The notes beneath the pieces were generated by a model, which did not search any database, was not told the origin of the DNA, and saw only the letters and a list, made by a program, of their open reading frames with translations. This document shows, one piece after another, positions 1-6,422 of a stretch of DNA of 14,127 nucleotides; the stretch's first letter is position 1, and every line of letters starts with the position of its first letter. Origin of the DNA: Sulfuritalea sp. (lineage in GTDB: Bacteria; Pseudomonadota; Gammaproteobacteria; Burkholderiales; Rhodocyclaceae); NCBI GenBank assembly GCA_016712985.1, contig JADJQA010000079.1, positions 1 through 14,127 of the forward strand. Direction: 5' to 3'. Made by a program: the position numbers and the translations under genes.

Positions 1-1161
1 GAGATGGAAGCAGCGCGAGGCATGGGCGTAGAGCACCGGGTCGTCGCGAACCTCTTCGTACGAGGGCAGGCGGATCGCCGTGTGAGCGCGTGCGTGCTTC
101 TGCCCGAGCCGCTGGCGCGGCTGACAACGCGTACGAGCGCCGCAGCACCAGCGCCGACTGTTGCAGATGTCGGCATGGTGGTTGATTGCTTGTTTGGCCA
201 GATACCGTTCGCGGTGAGTCGTGAGCTTGTGGAACGGTCGAACCGGGGTTTGCAGGTGCGAATGCTGGCCATCCCGACAGGCTCAGGCCGAACGGATGAG
301 ATGGATTTGCTTTGCGGGGACGAGCAACTGGCGTCCATCGCGTACCCCGGCGGAACTTCCTTCGCGGCGTAGGGATCGGGATGGGCATGCACGGCGCGGG
401 GGTATCCACGGTGGTCGTGACGCGGTGGCGACCCAGTCCGGCCCCGCAGCCAGCCATGCGGCGCCATGGGCGCTGCCGCGCAGGTCGCGGATCTCGTGGA
501 TCTTCTCACCCCTGGCGAGGCGGTGGGCGAGCTCCACCAGCGCGCGCTCGGCATTGCCGAACAGCAGGAGGTCGGCCTTGGCGTGCGGCAGGATCGAGCG
601 CCGCACCGTGTCCGACCAGTAGTCGTAGTGCGCGATGCGGCGCAGGCTGGCCTCGATGCCGCCGATCACCAGCGGCACCTCGGGGAAGGCTTTCGCGGGC
701 GCGCTGGGAATACACGATCATGGCGCGGTCGGGGCGGCGGTCGGGCGCGGCGTTGGGCGTGTAGGCGTCGTCGGAGCGGATCTTGCGGTCGGACGTGTAG
801 CGGTTGACCAGCGAGTCCATGTTGCCCGCGGTGATGCCGAAGTACAGCTTCGGCGCGTAGCGCCCGAAGTCGGTGGCGGACTGCCAGTCGGGCTGGCTGA
901 TCATGCCGACGCGGAAACCCTGCGCTTCGAGCAGGCGGCCGACCAGCGCCATGCCAAAGCTCGGGTGGTCGATGCAGGCGTCGCCGGTGACGAGGATGAT
1001 GTCGCATTCGTCCCAGCCAGCGCGTCCATTTCGGCGCGCGACATCGGCAGGAAGGGCGCGGTGCCGAAGCGCTGCGCCCAGTACGGGCGGTAAGCGGTCA
1101 GCGGGCGTGGGGCCTGACTGCTCAAGATGTCGCGGCCGGCAGGAATGGCGGAAAAACTCAT
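1..1161 (-). CDS. ygiQ: YgiQ family radical SAM protein, N-terminal part, frameshifted, cut by the left edge
   Basis: YgiQ proteins are large (about 700 residues) radical SAM/UPF0313 enzymes of unresolved reaction. Reading leftwards from an ATG at 1161, family landmarks follow in order: YRPYWAQRFGTAPFLPMSR, CDIILVTGDACIDHPSFGMA, RLLEAQGFRVGMISQPDW, GITAGNMDSLVNRYTSDRK, YTPNAAPDRRPDRA, IGGIEASLRRIAHYDYWSD, and at the edge YEEVRDDPVLYAHASR. The CxxxCxxC iron-sulfur motif lies further on in this family and is outside the window. The frame changes near 1010 (a G missing before the WDE codons), near 690 (an extra A before AFPEVPL), near 420 and again in 60-350, where the product is hard to follow. 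The start is inferred from family N-termini; no strong ribosome site is visible. Identity is secure; the breaks look like sequence error because flanking motifs are well conserved. Confidence 0.9.
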
Positions 1162-1182
1162 GGAGGCGGAACAGGTCAAGGG

Positions 1183-1287
1183 TTATGAGAAGCGGCGCCT
1201 TGCATGCCGGGGATTCCGCTTCGCGGGCCGGTTATCCACTCGGACGGCTCTGGCGAGACGGTCGCAACGGCAGGGAAGTTCCGTCAT
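1183..1287 (-). CDS. Possible tiny ORF (34 aa) upstream of ygiQ, unknown
   Basis: A 34-residue Arg-rich frame starts MTELPCRCDRLARA and has an AGGAG ribosome-site match about eight bases before its ATG. It ends 21 bases before the proposed ygiQ start. I recognise no family. It lies in a damaged stretch between ygiQ and a gene remnant, so it may be chance or a leftover. The ribosome site and the short gap to ygiQ are the only reasons to list it. Confidence 0.15.
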   Translation of the reverse strand: MTELPCRCDRLARAVRVDNRPAKRNPRHARRRFS

Positions 1288-1335
1288 TATCGCTTCTCCT
1301 GCCGTGCAAATGAATGTGGTGGAGGAAGAAGGCTC

Positions 1336-1389
1336 CCCCGCGGGGGGGGGGGGCCCCCCCCCCCCCCCCGCCCGCCCGGGGGGGGGGGG
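1336..1389. repeat. G/C homopolymer block, probable sequencing or assembly artefact
   Basis: After a short C run, twelve G (1342-1353) are followed by sixteen C (1354-1369), then single G and CCC units, and then twelve more G (1378-1389). The G and C runs are self-complementary. Such a block is unlike any bacterial gene or regulator I know. It sits where the flanking helicase remnant and the ygiQ side both stop making sense. Poly-G calls from two-colour sequencers, assembled on both strands, would give this pattern. A real slippage tract is possible but less likely. Sequence order across this block should not be trusted. Confidence 0.75.
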
Positions 1390-1503
1390 AAAGGAGGGAA
1401 AGGGAACCCAAAACGTTGACCCGGGCTGTCTGGTCGAAGATCGAAGAACGCCTTCACCCCGCGGGAGGGTGCGGGAGTGGTACGGTAGCCCGGAGGAGGG
1501 GCT

Positions 1504-1518
1504 ATTGGTGTCCCCAAT
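1504..1518. repeat. Small dyad ATTGG-TGTCC-CCAAT at the end of the helicase remnant
   Basis: ATTGG and CCAAT are perfect inverted arms around TGTCC. The minus strand reads GGGGACA, a word also present in the palindrome inside the TonB-like gene. Helicase similarity stops within about 20 bases of it. It may mark an insertion or recombination point, or be chance. Confidence 0.3.
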
Positions 1519-1524
1519 GAGAAC

Positions 1525-1895
1525 TGGGCGCTGTCTTCGCTGGCCAGTTGCGCCGGAATGCCGCGTCGTTCGCAATAGCTGCGCACCGGCTCCAGCCATT
1601 TCCATTCCCGCGCGATGATGGCGCAGAACGGCCAGTCCCAGTCGCGATCCAGTGCCGCCAGGCGTTCAACTTCCGCCATCACTGCCGCCGTCTGGCTCGC
1701 TGCGTTGCCGCCGGCCGCGATTGCTGATCGCGAAACAGGCTCAGGGCAAGTTCCGCATCCTTCGGCGGATTGTTGCGGTACCCGCTGGCAAGGGCGCCAT
1801 CCTGATAGTGCTTGGCCAGAAGATGGCAGCGATTGCGCGGAAAGGCGAGCGGATTGAGGCGCAGCGTGTGGACGGCGCGCAGCCAAAGTAGGCGC
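1525..1895 (-). pseudogene. Remnant of a large RecQ-family ATP-dependent DNA helicase
   Basis: Read on the minus strand, two frames join into one recognisable stretch. The first is RLNPLAFPRNRCHLLAKHY with YQDGALASGYRNNPPKDAEL and ALSLFRDQQS (about 1890-1715). The second, after a frame change near 1710, is MAEVERLAALDRDWDWPFCA, IIAREWKWLEPVRSYCERRG and IPAQL (about 1680-1535). From memory this resembles an internal part of long RecQ-like helicases of beta- and gammaproteobacteria, where a segment of the type CAVIAREWKYLDPVRS occurs. No Walker A or DEAH motif is present, so only a fragment remains. The similarity ends abruptly near 1525 at a small dyad, and on the other side near 1895 just before a hairpin cluster. 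Whether the gene is truly truncated or has been cut by misassembly at the nearby G/C block is open. Confidence 0.55.
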
Positions 1896-1912
1896 AGCCC
1901 TGGGCGCAGTGC

Positions 1913-1995
1913 GGCCGGCTTTGCACAGCCGGCCGGCTGCGGCGGCGCGAAGCATGCTTCGCGAAACCCCGCCTTCGCCCCGCACGGGGCGAGGG
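1913..1995. repeat. Cluster of three consecutive GC-rich hairpins between the helicase remnant and the HNH gene
   Basis: Three inverted repeats lie side by side. GGCCGGCT-TTGCAC-AGCCGGCC spans 1913-1934 with 8-bp perfect arms. CGCGAAGCATGCTTCGCG spans 1946-1963 and is a perfect 18-bp palindrome. CGCCCCG-CA-CGGGGCG spans 1976-1991 and extends outward to about 1972-1995 with one wobble pair. The cluster lies downstream of the HNH stop codon (2028, minus strand), so it could act as a transcription barrier, but none of the stems has a T-run. It also resembles intergenic REP/BIME-like repeats. Copies elsewhere in the genome would decide this. Confidence 0.6.
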
Positions 1996-2027
1996 GAGCG
2001 TCGAGAGTCGCTGACACGATTTTTACG

Positions 2028-2600
2028 TTAAACGCGCACGCGGCTTTGCGACGGCACGTGGCGGGCGAGGAAATCCATCTGGTCGGCGAGGATGTTGCGG
2101 TTGCAGAGGATCAGGTATTCCGCCTTGTTCGGCACATAGGGCGCATAGACCAGTTCCATGCGCGCCTGTTCCGGGGTGCGTCCGCTCTTGGTCTGGTTGC
2201 AGTGACGACAGGCCGTTACCACGTTCATCCAGGTGTCGCGCCCGCCCTGCGAGGCCGGCAGCACATGGTCGCGCGTGAGCCGCTGCGAGGAAAACTCGCG
2301 CGCGCAATAGGCGCAGATGTGGCGGTCGCGATGAAACAGCTCGCGGTTGGACAGCGGCGGGATCGGATGCAGTGCCTTGCCGGACAGGGCCTTGCCGCGG
2401 ATCGCGATGATGCTGTTGGTGGACAGTGCGGAACGCTGGCCGGTCGAGCGGTTGGTGCCGCCGTGGAAAATGAAATGCGTGTCCCCCGCGTCCCAGGCGA
2501 CCAGGTCGCGCGCGACGTAAATGCAGGCGTGCTGCCAGTCAACCCAGCGGTGCGGAACACCGTGCTGGTCGAGGGTAAGAATCAGCGGATGGCTACTCAT
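2028..2600 (-). CDS. HNH endonuclease family protein, 190 aa, intact
   Basis: One uninterrupted frame starts MSSHPLILTLDQHGVPHRWV. The HNH nuclease core occupies the middle: CAYCAREF (first CxxC), LTRDHVLPASQGG (the DHV catalytic His with the xxPxSxGG loop), NVVTACRHCNQTKSGRTPE (Asn plus second CxxC). This gives a zinc-stabilised beta-beta-alpha-metal fold that cuts DNA with a divalent cation. The N-terminal about 90 residues (WVDWQHACIYVARDLVAWDA onward) are typical of a small stand-alone group widespread in betaproteobacteria whose cellular role is not established. No restriction or toxin partner is adjacent. The gene is divergent from the TonB-like gene, with 41 bases between starts. I chose the ATG at 2600 because upstream residues in the same open frame look non-coding and overlap tonB. 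Confidence 0.9.
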   Translation of the reverse strand: MSSHPLILTLDQHGVPHRWVDWQHACIYVARDLVAWDAGDTHFIFHGGTNRSTGQRSALSTNSIIAIRGKALSGKALHPIPPLSNRELFHRDRHICAYCAREFSSQRLTRDHVLPASQGGRDTWMNVVTACRHCNQTKSGRTPEQARMELVYAPYVPNKAEYLILCNRNILADQMDFLARHVPSQSRVRV

Positions 2601-2641
2601 CTCGATAGAATCCCATATCGGCAAGAATTTAGCAGAGCGCA

Positions 2642-3406
2642 ATGACTTTTGATAGCTTGCAGGCGACGACATTGGCGACGCGACGGCTGCGCAATGCCAT
2701 AGTTGCCTCGCTGCTTGCCCACCTGCTGGTACTCGGGGCCCGTCAGCATGCGCTTGCTGACCAACGATACGCCTGCGCTGCTGCAGGCCACTTTGCGCGC
2801 GCCGCCGCCGGCCGAACCGGCACCACCGGCGCAGCAGCGCGCCGTGCCGCCAGCGCCGACTTTCGCGCAGCCCCGGTCCAGGTCGGCAGCGCCGGAAATA
2901 GGGGACAGACCACAACTTCATGAATCGAGAAATCGTGGTCTGTCCCCTATTTCCAACACGCCTTTGGCTCCGTCCGAGACCGTGGCGACACCTCCGTCCG
3001 GGTCGGAGTCCGCTGTGGTCGTTGCTGAAGCGATCGCAGCGCCCACGGGCGTGGCGGGATCGGTCGGCGGCTCCCTGGTGACGGACGCCAACGCGTCCGG
3101 TGAGGCGGTCGACGGTCTGCGCGGCTATCGCCTGGCGGTTGCGACCCAGGCCCGACGCTTCAAGCGCTACCCGGCGCAGGCGATGGCGTCAGGCTGGGCG
3201 GGAAGCGCCGACATCCGCGTCGAAGTGGGCAGCGATGGCCGGCCGCACGCCGCCACGCTGGCGCGTTCCAGCGGCTACGAAGTGCTCGATCGGGCGGCGC
3301 TGACGATGATCGATGCCGGAGCCCTGCGCGCACGCTTGCCCGAGCCTCGCGCGGCAAGGCGTTTGCCGTGGTCTTGCCGGTGGTGTTCAATCTGGATGAC
3401 GAGTAG
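2642..3406 (+). CDS. TonB family energy transducer, frameshifted
   Basis: TonB-like proteins link the proton-driven ExbBD complex to outer-membrane receptors. The N-terminus MTFDSLQATTLATRRLRNAI then VASLLAHLLVLGA is a single membrane anchor with the short cytoplasmic lead typical of TonB. A frame change near 2740-2790 leads into ALLQATLRAPPPAEPAPP, the Pro/Ala-rich periplasmic spacer. The C-terminal domain carries YRLAVATQARRFKRYPAQA, SADIRVEVGSDGRPHAATL and ARSSGYEVLDRAALTMI, matching the TonB C-terminal fold (the R-YP-A motif). A missing base near 3347 shifts the end, which otherwise reads GKAFAVVLPVVFNLDDE and stops at 3404-3406. A 61-base inverted-repeat element sits in the spacer and stays in frame. 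No exbB, exbD or receptor gene is nearby, so its substrate is unknown. The start has only a weak ribosome site. Confidence 0.85.
2894..2954. repeat. REP-like palindrome with 20-bp perfect arms inside the TonB-like gene
   Basis: The left arm GGAAATAGGGGACAGACCAC (2894-2913) and the right arm (2935-2954) are exact reverse complements, separated by 21 bases. Several inner bases also pair, giving near-complete arms of about 25 bp. It falls in the Pro-rich spacer of the TonB-like protein, is read through without a stop and adds about 20 residues. From memory, palindromes with an AGGGGACAGACC-type arm are dispersed in many proteobacterial genomes and associate with REP-associated tyrosine (Y1) transposases. 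No such transposase gene is in this window, so the link is inference. Confidence 0.85.
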
Positions 3407-3409
3407 TCA

Positions 3410-3954
3410 TCACAGCCGCGGCTTTGGCGGTGCGGTCAGGTCTTCGGTACGAAAACGATACTGTCCGGCGCGGCGATCGGCGAAGTAGTGTTTCAGGGTG
3501 ATGCCCACGGTGCGAAAGGCGATCTCGTCCCAGGGAATCGTCTTCGCGGAACAGCCGCAGTTCGAGGGTTTCCGCGCCGGGGGCGAAATCGAGGTCGAGC
3601 AGTCGCGAGCGGTAGAAAACATGCACCTGATGAATGTGCGACACGCTGATCAACGTGTACATTTCGCCCAGTTCTATCCGGGCGCAGGCTTCTTCCAGGG
3701 TTTCCCGCAACGCCGCCGCAGCGACGGTTTCGCCGTTCTCCATGAAGCCGGCCGGCAGCGTCCACTTGCCGTGGCGCGGCTCTATGGCGCGCCGGCAGAG
3801 GAGGATGCGATCCTCCACCCGGGCAGGGCGCCGACGACCAGTCGCGGATTGCGGTAATGAATCGCCCCGCAGGCATCGCAAACATGGCGCGCCAGGAGTC
3901 ACCCGCCGGGACCTTCAGCGTGACGGGCGCCGCGCAGACGCTACAGTAGTTCAT
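3410..3954 (-). CDS. NUDIX hydrolase with N-terminal zinc ribbon, frameshifted
   Basis: NUDIX enzymes hydrolyse nucleoside diphosphates linked to another group; this zinc-ribbon subgroup is often annotated as ADP-ribose or NADH pyrophosphatase-like. The ATG at 3954 gives MNYCSVCAAPVTLKVPAGD, with a GGA ribosome-site match ahead of it. The second CxxC half of the ribbon falls in a shifted frame near 3870. The core follows as EDRILLCRRAIEPRHGKWTL and then the NUDIX box GFMENGETVAAAALRETLEE, with A-C-A where the consensus has x-G-U. Metal-binding REx2EE residues are present. The frame changes near 3870, 3820 and 3530. The end reads VGITLKHYFADRRAGQYRF and RTEDLTAPPKPRL, stopping at 3410. It converges on the TonB-like gene with only three bases between stop codons. 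The exact substrate cannot be read from sequence. Confidence 0.85.
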
Positions 3955-4119
3955 CGCCGGATCCATGCAGCAATTCTAGCGTGTCAATTTCCCCGGACTG
4001 AAGGCACAAATCGCTTTCCGAAGCATTTGTCAGGTCGGCTGGCGACCCCTGCGGCCCGGAAAAGGCGCATGGCGGCACTATGCGGATAGCAAAGTATCAA
4101 GAAAACATTCAGTTATATT

Positions 4120-4147
4120 AGCTTTGTAAGGTTTTTCTTACAAAGCT
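4120..4147. promoter_or_regulatory. Perfect 11-bp dyad upstream of flhD, candidate operator or leader hairpin
   Basis: GCTTTGTAAG (4121-4130) and CTTACAAAGC (4137-4146) are perfect inverted arms around GTTTTT, extended by one A-T pair on the outside. The core TTGTAAG/CTTACAA recurs a third time at 4162-4168. It starts right after the possible -10 box TATATT, a place where a bound protein would block transcription or a leader stem would form. Neither strand shows a T-run after the stem, so a Rho-independent terminator is unlikely. Confidence 0.55.
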
Positions 4148-4168
4148 GGAGCTATCTAATTCTTACAA
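4135..4168 (+). repeat. Direct repeat TTCTTACAA, two copies 25 bp apart
   Basis: TTCTTACAA occurs at 4135-4143 and at 4160-4168. Together with the inverted copy TTGTAAG at 4124-4130, three half-sites of one word lie within 45 bases. The 25-bp offset is about two and a half helical turns, so the direct copies face roughly opposite sides of the helix. Repeated half-sites in a regulatory gap suggest protein binding; no known regulator is assigned. Confidence 0.4.
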
Positions 4169-4181
4169 CAGAATGGTTTTT

Positions 4182-4206
4182 CCATTGATTTCTTTCTTGT
4201 CAATGG
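4182..4206. promoter_or_regulatory. Second dyad CCATTGA-N11-TCAATGG in the flhD leader
   Basis: CCATTGA (4182-4188) and TCAATGG (4200-4206) are perfect 7-bp arms around an 11-base pyrimidine-rich loop. It lies about 70 bases before the flhD start. It could be a dimeric operator or a leader-RNA stem; short arms make chance possible. Confidence 0.35.
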
Positions 4207-4265
4207 CTGTGTGATCATGCATCTGCCGCGATTCGCGCTCCAATTCGGGTCGAACCGGCGCTCAC

Positions 4266-4272
4266 AAAGGAG
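4266..4272 (+). promoter_or_regulatory. Ribosome binding site of flhD
   Basis: AAAGGAG is a strong Shine-Dalgarno match. Two ATG codons follow back to back at 4276 and 4279. The second, six bases after the site, has the better spacing, so the first Met may not be used. Confidence 0.75.
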
Positions 4273-4275
4273 TGC

Positions 4276-4596
4276 ATGATGAATTCGACCGACACCTACA
4301 ACGACATAAAGGAAGTCAATCTCTCCTATCTGATGCTGGCGCAGAACATGGTTCGCTCGGATCGCGAAAGGGCCATTTTTCGTCTGGGCATCAGTGAAGA
4401 GATTGCCGACGTGCTTGCGCGTCTCACGCCGAGCCAGGTTCTGAAGATGGCCAGCTCGGACATGCTGTTGTGCAACTTCCGCTTTGAAGACACGCTGTTG
4501 CTTGATCTTCTTGCCAATCACGAACGCGATCGCGGCGTGGGCCACCTGCACGCGGCGATTCTGGCTGCCGGCAGGCCGGTTGCGACCATGGCCTGA
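4276..4596 (+). CDS. flhD: Flagellar transcriptional regulator FlhD, intact
   Basis: FlhD forms a heterohexamer with FlhC (FlhD4C2) that binds upstream of class 2 flagellar promoters and recruits RNA polymerase. The 106-residue product carries the family core: EVNLSYLMLAQNMVRSDRER, AIFRLGISEEIADVLARL, TPSQVLKMASSDMLLCNFRF. These parallel the enterobacterial INLSYLLLAQ, FRLGI and CHFRF segments. The length is close to the usual 105-119 residues. It is one of only two full-length undamaged genes in the window. flhC follows after 43 bases with its own ribosome site, the usual arrangement. FlhDC as master regulator is found in beta- and gammaproteobacteria, which helps place the organism. The true start may be the second ATG at 4279. 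Confidence 0.95.
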   Translation: MMNSTDTYNDIKEVNLSYLMLAQNMVRSDRERAIFRLGISEEIADVLARLTPSQVLKMASSDMLLCNFRFEDTLLLDLLANHERDRGVGHLHAAILAAGRPVATMA

Positions 4597-4639
4597 GAAG
4601 CCTGTCATTCAATCAAGCGTCAAGCTACGGAGGCTCACC

Positions 4640-5193
4640 ATGCGCAACAAGTCTGTCATCATAGAAGCGAAGGACATTGGTCTGGCGATCGAGTTGATCG
4701 AACTCGGCGCCCGCCTGCAACTGCTCGAGGCGGAGACCAATCTCTCGCGCGAGCGACTGCTCAAGTTGTACAAGGAAGTCCGCCACGAGTCGCCGCCGAA
4801 GGGCATGCTGCCGTTTTCGACCGACTGGTTCATGACCTGGCAGCCGAACATCCACGCCTCGCTGTTCATGGCTTATTTTCGCTTTCTCAAGTCGAATACG
4901 CAGCTTCGGGGCCTGGAACTGATCATCAAATCCTATCGGATGTATCTTGACCAGATCAAGCGCGGCGGCATGGATACCGTGCTGTCGCTGACGCGGGCCT
5001 GACCATGGTGCGCTTCTTCGATGCCAGCATGCTGCAAATGGCCACCTGTCGCGAATGCGGCGGGGAATTCGTGGCCCATGCCTACGATCCCACGCGCGGC
5101 TATGTCTGCGGTGTGTGCCACATGCCCGCACGCGCCGGCAAGACGCGGCGCGCGGCCGAAGCTGCGGCGAGCGCCGCAATCGCCACCGCCTGA
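4640..5193 (+). CDS. flhC: Flagellar transcriptional activator FlhC, one frameshift
   Basis: FlhC supplies most of the DNA-binding surface of the FlhD4C2 activator and holds a zinc site. The ATG at 4640 follows ACGGAGG. The first frame gives RNKSVIIEAKDIGLAIELIE and continues through PFSTDWFMTWQPNIHASLF to DTVLSLTRA, ending in TGA at 5000-5002. The next frame at once continues the family sequence VRFFDASMLQMATCRECGGE, followed by the second CxxC (CGVC). These four cysteines match the zinc ligands of enterobacterial FlhC. One missing G turns the expected GCC TGG ACC (Ala-Trp-Thr) into GCC TGA; restoring it gives about 184 residues, near the usual length. An ATG at 5005 could in principle start the zinc part separately, but a sequence error is simpler. 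Confidence 0.92.
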
Positions 5194-5535
5194 GCAGGCA
5201 GCGCCAGTCACTTGGCATCCCGCGGGTTGCTCCGGCAAGCCGGAAGGAGCGTGTCTGGCTTGCGGCTTCTCCGAGACGGCTTGCGCCGGCGATTCGCCGG
5301 CACGTCGGGGGTAGTTCGCCGAGACGGAAGTCATCTCGTGGTTTGGAGTGTTCTACGCCTGATCCCGTTTGCCGCGAGCCGGCGGTTTGCCGTTATGATT
5401 GCGCCTCATGCTGGGCTGTCGCTGGCATATGACCAGTCTCGCCGAAATGTCGAGTCACGTGCCGGCTGGCGTCGGCATGATCGGCGTCAAGCGTAGCGGG
5501 CGCAACCATAAGAACAGTTCAGGGTAGAGTCAAAG
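5194..5535. other. Intergenic region flhC-motA, no gene seen
   Basis: About 340 bases hold no convincing gene. It contains GC-rich short dyads, the clearest at 5285-5301. A class 3 (sigma-28) promoter would be expected before motA, but I cannot find a TAAA-N15-GCCGATAA match; GCCGTTAT at 5391-5398 resembles the -10 part only. The motA start has just a weak ribosome site (AGAG). Confidence 0.5.
5285..5301. terminator. Hairpin GCCGGCG-ATT-CGCCGGC after flhC, weak terminator candidate
   Basis: Seven-base perfect arms enclose a three-base loop about 90 bases beyond the flhC stop. The stem would be stable, but a T-run does not follow, so it is at most a Rho-dependent or pausing site. Confidence 0.3.
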
Positions 5536-6391
5536 ATGTTGCTGATCGTCGGGTACGTGATCATTCTGGTGGCCTCGCTCGGCACCTACGCAGTGCCCGG
5601 CAGTCTGGCTGCCCTGCAGGTGCCGATGGAGTACCTGGCGATCCTGGGGCTTACCATTGGGGCTTCATCGCCGCCAACGGCAGCAAGGCCGTCAAGGCCA
5701 CCCCTCAAGGCCCTGCCGGGAGCGCCGCTGAAGGGCTCGCATCTCAATAGAGCGCTCTACATGGATCTGCTGGCCATGCTCTACGAAATCCCTCCAAGGT
5801 GCGCAAGGAGGGTCTGATGTCGATCGAGGGCGACATCGAGAATCCCGAGGGTAGCGCCATCTTCGGCAAGTTCCCCGACATCCAGAAGGATCATCATGTC
5901 ATGGAGTTCATCTGCGACTACTTGCGGATGATGGTTGGCGGCAATCTGAATGCCTTCGAGATCGAAAACCTGATGGACATCGAGATCGAGACCCATCACC
6001 AGGAGGCTCACGTGCCGGCGCACGTGATGTCCAGGTGGCCGATGCGGTCCCGGCGTTCGGCATTGTCGTCGCCGTGATGGGCGTGGTAAACGTCATGGGC
6101 TCGGTCGGTGTGCCACCGGCGGTGCTGGGCAAGATGATCGGCGGCGCGCTGGTCGGCACCTTCCTCGGAATTCTGGTTTCCTATGGTTTTGTCGCGCCGA
6201 TTGCCGGCCAGTTGGAGCGAAGTGCGAAGAGGAAGGAAAATCTTCCAGGTCATCAAGTCTGTCCTGCTGGCGAGCATGAACGGCTATGCGCCACAGGTGG
6301 CGGTGGAGTTCGGGCGCAAGGTGCTCTATTCGGGCGACCGGCCATCCTTCCTCGAACTGAAGAAGACCTCAAGGCACGCAAGGGCAAGTGA
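5536..6391 (+). CDS. motA: Flagellar motor stator protein MotA, multiply frameshifted
   Basis: MotA and MotB form the proton-conducting stator that drives flagellar rotation. The start MLLIVGYVIILVASLGTYAV is the first membrane segment, followed by LAALQVPMEYLAILGLTIG. Later blocks are LNRALYMDLLAMLYEI, KEGLMSIEGDIENPEGSAIF, YLRMMVGGNLNAFEIENLMD, VEIETHHQEAH-like IEIETHHQEAHVPAHVM, PAFGIVVAVMGVVNVMGSVG, LVGTFLGILVSYGFVAP and NGYAPQVAVEFGRKVLYSGD, then RPSFLEL. These match MotA in order, including membrane segments 3 and 4 and the cytoplasmic loop that meets FliG. At least six small indels change the frame (near 5660, 5705, 5722, 5790, 6025, 6230 and 6355). Corrected length is about 285 residues, normal for MotA. 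motB follows after 31 bases, so the two are surely cotranscribed. Confidence 0.95.
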
Positions 6392-6422
6392 GGCTGTTCC
6401 CTTGAGGGACGAGCGCGCGACG

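Larger units (their letters stand above)
3967..4275. promoter_or_regulatory. Intergenic and leader region between the NUDIX gene and flhD
   Basis: About 300 bases without a gene separate two divergently oriented genes. The left part (to about 4080) is GC-rich and shows nothing clear. The stretch 4085-4205 is distinctly richer in A and T than its surroundings and holds two dyads and a repeated TTCTTACAA word (separate entries). TATATT at 4114-4119 is a possible -10 box on the plus strand, but no good -35 lies 16-18 bases before it, which could fit an activator-dependent promoter. No clear sigma-54 or sigma-28 site was found. This is where control of flhDC expression should act. Confidence 0.5.

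Noticed and set aside
312..764. Long plus-strand open frames across 221-1313
   Set aside because: They lie opposite ygiQ, whose conserved motifs read on the minus strand. Their products are Arg/Gly/Ala-rich with no family resemblance, as expected from shadows in GC-rich DNA.
1812..2645. Plus-strand open frame of 277 codons over the HNH gene
   Set aside because: It is the antisense of an intact HNH endonuclease and a helicase remnant. It has no recognisable motif, and its start lies inside the remnant.
4034..4050. TGGCGACCCCTGC as a sigma-54 promoter before flhD
   Set aside because: The spacing between the GG and GC elements is too short and the TTGC part is missing.
4121..4146. The dyad before flhD as a Rho-independent terminator
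   Set aside because: Neither strand has a T-run after the stem, and no transcribed gene is known to end there.
5391..5398. GCCGTTAT as a sigma-28 -10 box for motA
   Set aside because: No TAAA-type -35 lies at the right distance, and two bases differ from GCCGATAA.
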